DNA from: DATGIQ01 sp035295665
GTDB taxonomy: Bacteria; Planctomycetota; Planctomycetia; Gemmatales; Gemmataceae
Direction of reading: 5' to 3'
NCBI GenBank assembly: GCA_035295665.1
Contig: DATGIQ010000493.1
Location: 1 to 11,541, forward strand
DNA length: 11,541 nt
Positions 1 to 5,815 of the stretch are shown piece after piece. The translations under genes were made by a program, and so were the position numbers. Within the stretch, counting starts at the first letter, position 1, and each line of letters starts with the position of its first letter. The notes below the pieces were generated by a model. That model did no database searches and was not told the origin of the DNA. It saw nothing but the letters and a program-made list of their open reading frames with translations.

Positions 1-1
1 G

Positions 2-676
2 TTCAAATCCATCGAGCTTCTGAAAGCGAATGAATACAAGGTTGTCAAACCCTACGGCTTGACCTGCGCGATGCTGAGCCCGAACATCGACAACTTCATC
101 CGCGACGGCCTCAACCGCAAGGAATTCCACGCCCGGATTCAAAAGGAACTGACCGACGCCATCGAGTTCGCCGCCGCCGAGGGGCTTCCCAACGTCATTT
201 GCATGGCCGGCAATCGCAAAGGCATGCCCGACGCAGAAGGCTTGGAGAATTGTGTCCTCGGTTTGAAGGACGTCGTCGGTTTGGCGGAGAAAAAGAAAGT
301 CACGCTCTGCATGGAAGGGCTGAACAGCAAGGTCGATCACAAGGATTACATGTACGACCGCACCAAATGGGGCGTGGACCTGGCCAAGAAGGTCGGTTCG
401 CCCCGTTTCAAACTCCTCTATGATATCTACCACATGCAAATCATGGAGGGGGACGTCATCCGCACGATCCGGACCTACAAGGATTACATCGGCCATTACC
501 ACACCGGTGGCGTTCCCGGCCGCCATGAGATCGACGACAGCCAGGAACTGCACTATCCGGCCGTCATGAAGGCGATCGTGGAGACTGGCTTCCAGGGATT
601 CGTGGCCCAGGAATTCATTCCGGTGCGCGATCCGCTGGAATCCCTTGCCCAGGGCTTGCGGATTTGTGATGTATGA
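2..676 (+). CDS. hyi: Hydroxypyruvate isomerase-family TIM-barrel protein (5' partial)
   Basis: The reading frame is open from base 2, so the gene starts outside the window. 224 residues are visible, against about 260 for the usual Hyi protein, so roughly the first 35-40 are missing. Features seen are a Glu in CMEGLN (codon at 314), an Asp in LLYDIYHMQ (422), a His in GHYHTGG (494) and a Glu in AQEFIP (611). These acidic and His positions line the metal and substrate site of xylose-isomerase-like barrels. The segment GVPGRHEIDD followed by HYPAVM matches the Hyi family closely (E. coli Hyi has a GLPDRHEPDDGEINYP-type segment). The family interconverts hydroxypyruvate and tartronate semialdehyde, but many planctomycete relatives have unknown sugar-type substrates, so the exact substrate is inference. 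In planctomycetes such proteins can carry an export signal; that part is not visible. The TTG at 59 is internal, not the start. Confidence 0.85.
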   Translation, partial: FKSIELLKANEYKVVKPYGLTCAMLSPNIDNFIRDGLNRKEFHARIQKELTDAIEFAAAEGLPNVICMAGNRKGMPDAEGLENCVLGLKDVVGLAEKKKVTLCMEGLNSKVDHKDYMYDRTKWGVDLAKKVGSPRFKLLYDIYHMQIMEGDVIRTIRTYKDYIGHYHTGGVPGRHEIDDSQELHYPAVMKAIVETGFQGFVAQEFIPVRDPLESLAQGLRICDV

Positions 677-709
677 CGCATCGGCCTCACGGCAGATCCA
701 AAACCGCAA

Positions 710-775
710 GGATACAAGCCTGACGCGCGAGCGAAGGAGGGGGCGGTCCTTCGCTCGTGCGTCAGGCTCGTATCC
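710..775. repeat. Long imperfect inverted repeat (hairpin) between hyi and the kinase gene
   Basis: The arms at 710-738 and 747-775 are reverse complements over 29 bases, with one A/C mismatch (716/769) and one G/T wobble (727/758), around an 8-base G-rich loop (739-746). The structure begins 33 bases after the hyi stop codon. It could act as a transcription terminator or 3' mRNA stabiliser for hyi, but no T-run follows on either strand. From memory, GCCTGACGCGCGAGCGA-type words recur between genes in Gemmata-type genomes, so a dispersed REP-like element is the likelier reading; this window has only one copy, so the copy number is not shown here. The rest of the 677-940 gap shows no convincing gene. 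Confidence 0.75.
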
Positions 776-940
776 AGCCCAATCGCCCACGGTCGGTTCC
801 CAATTCCTTTCGGCCAGCAGTGGAATCTCCCCTTCAACCTGACCGGAAAGCTTCATCCGGGGACGTGCCATTTTTCCCTTGCAGTTCGCCGGAACCAGTC
901 TTAGCATCATCGGTACACCTCACCCCATGGGAATTTGGCC

Positions 941-3900
941 ATGAGCGACGAGAGAAGGAACCAGGACGAGCCGTCGGACGGATCGAAGAAGGATCGCGGG
1001 CATCGCTCCTCGACCGCCGAGCAGGCGGCTGGCCAGCAACGGCAACGAACCGACCGCGCCGGACGCTCCCACGAATCCTTCGCCCGGCAGAACCGCATCC
1101 TGCTGTCCATCCTCCGCAGCATGAGCGCCGGCGTTGTCGTCGCCCATGAGACCGGCAAGTTCCTGCTGTTCAATCCAGAGGCCGAGCGGATCTTTGGCAT
1201 CGGCCCCGTCGACGCGCCTCCCAAGGAGTGGGCCGAGCGCTATGGTTGCTACCTGGCCGATCGGGTTACGCCCTTCCCGGCGGAACAGCTTCCCTTGGCC
1301 CGGGCGATCCGGGGTGAAGACGTCGAGGAAACAGAAATCTTCGTCCGCAACGCCCAGAAGCCGGACGGCATTTGGCTACGCGTCAAGGCCGGGCCGCTGC
1401 GGGACGAAACCGGTGCGGTCCGCGGCGGCCTGTCGGTCATCCGCGATGTGACGGAGCAGAAGGAAGCGGAACGCCGTCTGGCGGCCCAGTATGCCGTGAC
1501 GCGCGTCCTGGCCGAGTCGCATTCCCTCCGTGAAGCGGCACCCAAAATCCTCCAGGCCATCTGTGAAAGCGTCGATTGGGAAGCGGGAGCCCTATGGATC
1601 GTCGATAAACGGGCCAACGTGCTTCGATGCGTCGATGTCTGGCTCCGGCCGGGAGGAAAAACTGCCGAGTTTGCGACGGCGACCCGGAACTTCGCCTGCG
1701 CACCGGGTGTTGGCTTACCGGGCCGGGTCTGGGCCAACCGGGCGTCGGATTGGCTGGGCGATGTCACGAAGGAGAGCAATTTCCCGCGCGGGGAAATCGC
1801 TACCCGGTGCAATCTGCATGCAGCGTTCGCCTTCCCCATCCTTGTCGGCAACGAGGTCACCGGGGTCATCGAATCCTTCAGCCATGAAATCCGCAAACCC
1901 AACCGCGCGCTCCTGTCCATGATCGAAGCGCTGGGCAGCCAAATCGGGCAATTCATCAAGCGCCGCCGAACCGAAGAGGAACTCCGCGTCAGCCGGGAAC
2001 GGTTCGAAGTGGCCATGCAGGGCTCACGAGACGGCGTCTGGGATTGGGATTTGCGTTCCAACCAGGTTTACTACAGCCCGCGCTGGAAGAGCATGCTCGG
2101 TTACGAGGACCACGAGATCAGCAATCATTTTGATGAATGGGAAAAATTGCTCCATCCCGAAGATCGGGAACGATCGTTGGCCGCGGTGCGGGCCTACCTG
2201 GACGGTTTGGCGCCGGTGTACGATCTGGAGCATCGCTTGCGCCACAAGGACGGCTCGTATCGCTGGATCCTCACCCGCGGCGTGGCCCTGCGCGATGCGA
2301 CGGGAAAGCCGTACCGCATGGCCGGCTCGCACACCGATATCACCGGCCGCAAGCAAGCCGAGCAAGCGCTGCGGGACTCGGAAGCCCTGTACCATTCGCT
2401 TGTGGAAACGTTGCCGCTCCACGTTTACCGCAAAGATTTGCAGGGCCGATTCACGTTCGGCAATCGCCTCTTTTGCCAAACGATCGGCAAACCCCTGAAC
2501 GAGATCGTCGGCACCACCGACTTCGATTACTACCCGGCCGATTTGGCGGAGAAATACCGCCAGGACGACCGCCGCGTCAGCGACCAGAAGGAAATCCTCA
2601 ACGAAGTTGAGGAGCATCACAAACCCGACGGTGAGAAGATTTACGTGCAGGTCTTGAAGACGCCGGTCTACGATTCGCGCGGGCAAGTCATCGGCACGCA
2701 GGGAATTTTCTGGGATGTGAGCGACCGCCGCCGTGCTATGGAAGAAATGCGCAAGGCCAAGGAAGCCGCCGAGTCCGCCAACCGGGCGAAGAGCGCCTTC
2801 CTGGCCAATATGAGCCATGAGATCCGCACCCCCATGAATGCGATCATCGGCATGACGGAACTCGTGCTCGAGACCGACCTCCATGCGGAACAGCGCGAGT
2901 ACCTGGACCTTGTCAAGAAGTCCGCTGATTCCCTGCTCGCAGTCATCAACGACATCCTTGACTTTTCTAAGGTGGAAGCCGGCCGGCTCGAGCTGGATAC
3001 CGTTGCCTTTGGTCTACGCGACCACCTGGGAGACACGCTCAACACGCTGGCGCCCCGAGCCTATCAGAAGGGACTGGAATTGGCCTGCCACGTGGCACCC
3101 CATCTGCCCGATCGTTTGCTGGGGGATCCGGTCCGGCTGGGCCAGATCCTCGTGAATCTGGTGGGCAACGCCCTGAAGTTTACCGAGCGTGGCGAGGTGG
3201 TAGTCGGAGTCGATGGCATGGTGGAGAATTCAGACGAGGTGCTCCTGCAAGTAGCGGTCAAGGATACGGGGATCGGAGTGCCGGAAGATAAACGGGAACT
3301 CATCTTTGATCCGTTCACGCAGGCGGATGGATCTACGACACGGCAATATGGCGGCACGGGGCTGGGCTTGACGATCGCGCGCCGGCTGGTGGAAATGATG
3401 GGCGGCCGAATTTGGGTCGAGAGTGAACCCGGCAAGGGGAGCACGTTTCACTTCACGGCCCGGCTGGGCGTGGAGAAGAACGCCCCGGCCCGGGCGATGC
3501 CGGTTGAGGCGGCCACCATGCAGGGGATGTCCGTCCTGGTCGTGGATGACAACGCCACCAACCGCCGCATCCTCGAAGAGATGCTGAGCCATTGGCAGAT
3601 GAAGCCGACGCTGGCGGAGAGCGGGCCCGCCGCCCTGGAAGTCTTGCTCCAGGCGGCACGGGCCGGCGAGCCATTCCCCCTGGTGTTGCTCGATGTCCAG
3701 ATGCCGGGGATGGACGGTTACATGCTGGCCGAGCGCATCCACCAACATCCGGAGATTGCCGGGGCGACCTTACTCCTTTTGACCTCCAGCACGCAGTCCG
3801 GCGACGCTGCCCGGCGGCAGGAGCTTGGGATCAACGGCACCCTGAACAAACCGATCAAACAAGCGGATCTGTGGCGCGCGATCATGCAAGCCCTGGGCAT

Positions 3901-4753
3901 GCCGCTCTCCGCCGAGACACGGGCCGAGATGCCTACCGAACGAGGGTCCGCCCAGACGCGCCCGCTGCGCGTCCTCTTGGCCGAGGACAACCTTGTGAAC
4001 CAAAAATTGGCCGTCCGCTTGCTCGAACGGCGTGGCCATCAGGTGACCGTGGCCAACAATGGCCGGGAAGCACTCCAGATGCTGCAACGCCAATCCTTCG
4101 ATGCCATCCTCATGGATGTGCAGATGCCGGAGATGGACGGGTACGAAGCCACGGCAGCGATCCGCGAAGAGGAAAAGAAGACGGGTGGGCACATTCCCAT
4201 CATTGCGATGACTGCCTACGCCATGAAAGGGGACCGCGAGCGCTGCCTGGCCATGGGCATGGACCACTACATTTCCAAGCCGATCCGGGCCAAGGAGCTA
4301 TTCGAAAGCGTCGAAAGTAGCTCAGGGACAGAGGTCAAGCCAAACGTGAGCCCGGCCTCCGCGGCCGGCCCCGCCGTTGAAGGAAAACGCATGCCGGCCG
4401 AAGCGGATGGCATCCTGGATGTGAAAGTTGCCCTGAGCCGGGTCGGCGATGATCCGCAGCTGCTGCGCGAGTTGGCCGACGTGTTTATGCAGGAAAGTCC
4501 GCGTTTGCTGGAGGCCATTCGTTCCGCCATCGCCGGCAAGGACGCCCTCAAGCTAAAGATCGCTGCCCATAGCCTCAAAGGGGCGGTCGACAATTTTGCC
4601 GCTCAGGCCGCTTACGAAGCGGCGCTGCAACTGGAAATGCGTGGACGAGATGGTAATCTGGCAGGGGTTGAGCAGGCATGGCACCAGCTGCAAAGAGAGA
4701 TGGACCGCCTGCTGCCGGTGTTAGCGAACCTCGCCAAGGTCGGTGATCCGTAG
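941..4753 (+). CDS. Soluble hybrid histidine kinase: PAS-GAF-PAS-PAS-HisKA-HATPase-REC-REC-HPt
   Basis: A 1270-residue cytoplasmic sensor kinase with no membrane segment. I chose the ATG at 941 over the in-frame TTG at 935; neither has a clear Shine-Dalgarno site. Domains in order (approximate residues): charged, Gln-rich N-terminus 1-48; PAS 52-175 ending in RDVTEQKEAE; GAF 185-340 with GVGLPGRVW; PAS 352-475 with LLHPEDR and HKDGSYRWI; PAS 480-597; HisKA 616-682 with phospho-acceptor His626 in SHEIRTPM; HATPase 728-845 with N-box Asn743, DTGIG at 775-779 and GTGLGL at 805-810; REC1 about 862-985 (Asp918, Lys970); REC2 about 1007-1130 (Asp1059, SKPI Lys); HPt about 1160-1260 with His1210 in AAHSLKGA. 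All catalytic residues are intact, so a BarA-like internal relay His-Asp-His is expected. The stimulus is unknown; the PAS and GAF domains may bind a small ligand or cofactor. The next gene, 53 bp downstream, supplies a receiver and is the natural phosphate acceptor. Confidence 0.96.
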   Translation: MSDERRNQDEPSDGSKKDRGHRSSTAEQAAGQQRQRTDRAGRSHESFARQNRILLSILRSMSAGVVVAHETGKFLLFNPEAERIFGIGPVDAPPKEWAERYGCYLADRVTPFPAEQLPLARAIRGEDVEETEIFVRNAQKPDGIWLRVKAGPLRDETGAVRGGLSVIRDVTEQKEAERRLAAQYAVTRVLAESHSLREAAPKILQAICESVDWEAGALWIVDKRANVLRCVDVWLRPGGKTAEFATATRNFACAPGVGLPGRVWANRASDWLGDVTKESNFPRGEIATRCNLHAAFAFPILVGNEVTGVIESFSHEIRKPNRALLSMIEALGSQIGQFIKRRRTEEELRVSRERFEVAMQGSRDGVWDWDLRSNQVYYSPRWKSMLGYEDHEISNHFDEWEKLLHPEDRERSLAAVRAYLDGLAPVYDLEHRLRHKDGSYRWILTRGVALRDATGKPYRMAGSHTDITGRKQAEQALRDSEALYHSLVETLPLHVYRKDLQGRFTFGNRLFCQTIGKPLNEIVGTTDFDYYPADLAEKYRQDDRRVSDQKEILNEVEEHHKPDGEKIYVQVLKTPVYDSRGQVIGTQGIFWDVSDRRRAMEEMRKAKEAAESANRAKSAFLANMSHEIRTPMNAIIGMTELVLETDLHAEQREYLDLVKKSADSLLAVINDILDFSKVEAGRLELDTVAFGLRDHLGDTLNTLAPRAYQKGLELACHVAPHLPDRLLGDPVRLGQILVNLVGNALKFTERGEVVVGVDGMVENSDEVLLQVAVKDTGIGVPEDKRELIFDPFTQADGSTTRQYGGTGLGLTIARRLVEMMGGRIWVESEPGKGSTFHFTARLGVEKNAPARAMPVEAATMQGMSVLVVDDNATNRRILEEMLSHWQMKPTLAESGPAALEVLLQAARAGEPFPLVLLDVQMPGMDGYMLAERIHQHPEIAGATLLLLTSSTQSGDAARRQELGINGTLNKPIKQADLWRAIMQALGMPLSAETRAEMPTERGSAQTRPLRVLLAEDNLVNQKLAVRLLERRGHQVTVANNGREALQMLQRQSFDAILMDVQMPEMDGYEATAAIREEEKKTGGHIPIIAMTAYAMKGDRERCLAMGMDHYISKPIRAKELFESVESSSGTEVKPNVSPASAAGPAVEGKRMPAEADGILDVKVALSRVGDDPQLLRELADVFMQESPRLLEAIRSAIAGKDALKLKIAAHSLKGAVDNFAAQAAYEAALQLEMRGRDGNLAGVEQAWHQLQREMDRLLPVLANLAKVGDP

Positions 4754-4806
4754 TTCTGGGTTACGGCTTCCCGACTGGGGGCAAGCTTACTGGAGGTACA
4801 CCAATC

Positions 4807-5691
4807 ATGGCGACCATTCTTGTGGTGGACGATTCCGCGGTCGACCGAATTCGGGTCGAGAAGCTGCTGATCAAGGAAGGCCTGCAAGTCCAAACCGCAG
4901 CCAGCGGCCGAGAAGCGCTCGACTTCTTGAAACGGCAGCCGGCGGATTTGGTCCTCACCGATATGCAGATGCCGGAGATTGATGGGCTGCAACTCGTCGA
5001 AGAAATCCGCTCCAAGCATGCGGCCATCCCGGTGATCCTCATGACGGCCCACGGCAGCGAAGAGATTGCGGTGGAGGCCCTGCAAAAGGGAGCGGCCAGT
5101 TATGTACCCAAACGAAACCTGGCACGAGATCTTGGCGAAACGATTGCCAGTCTTCTCGAGGTCTCCCGCGCCGGACGGAACCAGCAACAGCTGTTGCAGT
5201 CTTTGGTCTCCACGGAGTCCCATTTCATTCTGGACAACGACACCGCCCTGATTCCCTCGCTGATCGGTCACCTGGAGAACAATCTCAAACGCATGCAGCT
5301 CTGCGACGAAAACGGGCTCATTCGTGTGGCGGTGGCTCTGCGCGAAGCGTTGATCAACGCCATTCACCACGGCAACCTGGAAATTGATTCGGAATATCGG
5401 GAACAAAGTGACCAGGAATTCTATGACCTGATCGAAGAGCGGCGTCAACAAGAGCCCTATCAGGATCGGCGCGTTCACGTGTATGCCAAGGAGTCCCACC
5501 GCGACGCCGTCTATGTGATCCGCGACGAAGGTCCCGGTTTTGATCCGTCGAGCTTGCCCGATCCGACCGATCCGTCGAATCTGGAAAAGATCAGCGGCCG
5601 CGGACTACTGCTCATCCGCACGTTCATGGATGAGGTTCATCACAACCAGATTGGGAACGAAATCACCATGGTGAAACGGCGCGATCTCTGA
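4807..5691 (+). CDS. Response regulator with RsbW-like ATPase output (REC-HATPase_c_2)
   Basis: 294 residues, starting at ATG 4807 with a good GGAGG (4792-4796) 10 bases upstream. Residues 1-118 are a complete receiver: acidic Asp8/Asp9, phospho-acceptor Asp52 in VLTDMQMPEIDG, a Thr in ILMTAHG and a Lys in SYVPKRN. Residues about 145-294 form a GHKL ATPase of the RsbW/SpoIIAB (anti-sigma serine kinase) type: N-box with Glu180 and Asn184 in REALINAIHHGN, RDEGPGFDP (Asp240) and GRGLLLI (264-270). A charged segment of about 28 residues (191-219, rich in Glu, Gln and Arg) lies between the N-box and the next strand and is longer than in classical RsbW. There is no DNA-binding domain. By family knowledge the output would be binding or phosphorylation of a partner (sigma factor or STAS anti-anti-sigma protein); no partner is encoded nearby. 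The short 53-bp gap suggests co-transcription with the hybrid kinase, whose HPt could charge Asp52. Confidence 0.93.
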   Translation: MATILVVDDSAVDRIRVEKLLIKEGLQVQTAASGREALDFLKRQPADLVLTDMQMPEIDGLQLVEEIRSKHAAIPVILMTAHGSEEIAVEALQKGAASYVPKRNLARDLGETIASLLEVSRAGRNQQQLLQSLVSTESHFILDNDTALIPSLIGHLENNLKRMQLCDENGLIRVAVALREALINAIHHGNLEIDSEYREQSDQEFYDLIEERRQQEPYQDRRVHVYAKESHRDAVYVIRDEGPGFDPSSLPDPTDPSNLEKISGRGLLLIRTFMDEVHHNQIGNEITMVKRRDL

Positions 5692-5745
5692 TTCCAGTTG
5701 GTGCTCGTTGTTTCAACTCCCCTCGATCCGCGGAGACAGCCTTCC

Positions 5746-5774
5746 TTGCATCCGGTGGAACGGCCCGCTATCCT
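5746..5774 (+). promoter_or_regulatory. Possible sigma70-like promoter before the MFS/acyltransferase gene
   Basis: TTGCAT (5746-5751) and TATCCT (5769-5774) are separated by 17 bases. Each box is a weak match (3/6 and 4/6), so this is suggestive only. Its position about 40 bases before the GTG at 5816 fits that start and would place the in-frame TTG at 5708 upstream of the transcript. Confidence 0.22.
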
Positions 5775-5800
5775 TACTTTATCCTGGTTCCACAGTATGC

Positions 5801-5805
5801 GGGAG
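5801..5805 (+). promoter_or_regulatory. Ribosome binding site favouring the GTG start at 5816
   Basis: GGGAG lies 10 bases before GTG 5816. The longer frame from TTG 5708 has no comparable site, and its extra 36 residues look like translated non-coding sequence, so this site is the main reason for choosing 5816. Confidence 0.5.
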
Positions 5806-5815
5806 AAAAGCAAGA

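Noticed and set aside
879..907. TTGCAG-17-TAGCAT as a promoter for the hybrid kinase
   Set aside because: Both boxes match poorly (3/6 and 4/6), and planctomycete promoter consensus is uncertain. The nearby GGAACC (891-896) is also not followed by a matching ECF -10 box.
4748..4766. CCGTA/TACGG small stem after the kinase gene as a terminator
   Set aside because: It has only a 5-bp stem and no T-run, and lies in a 53-bp gap between likely co-transcribed genes.
5710..5733. GTTTCAACTCCC-like word resembling the start of a CRISPR repeat
   Set aside because: It is a single copy with no spacer-repeat pattern anywhere in the window.
5708..5815. N-terminal extension of the MFS/acyltransferase protein from TTG 5708
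   Set aside because: There is no ribosome site, the 36 residues look random, and a GGGAG-led GTG lies at 5816. It cannot be fully excluded.
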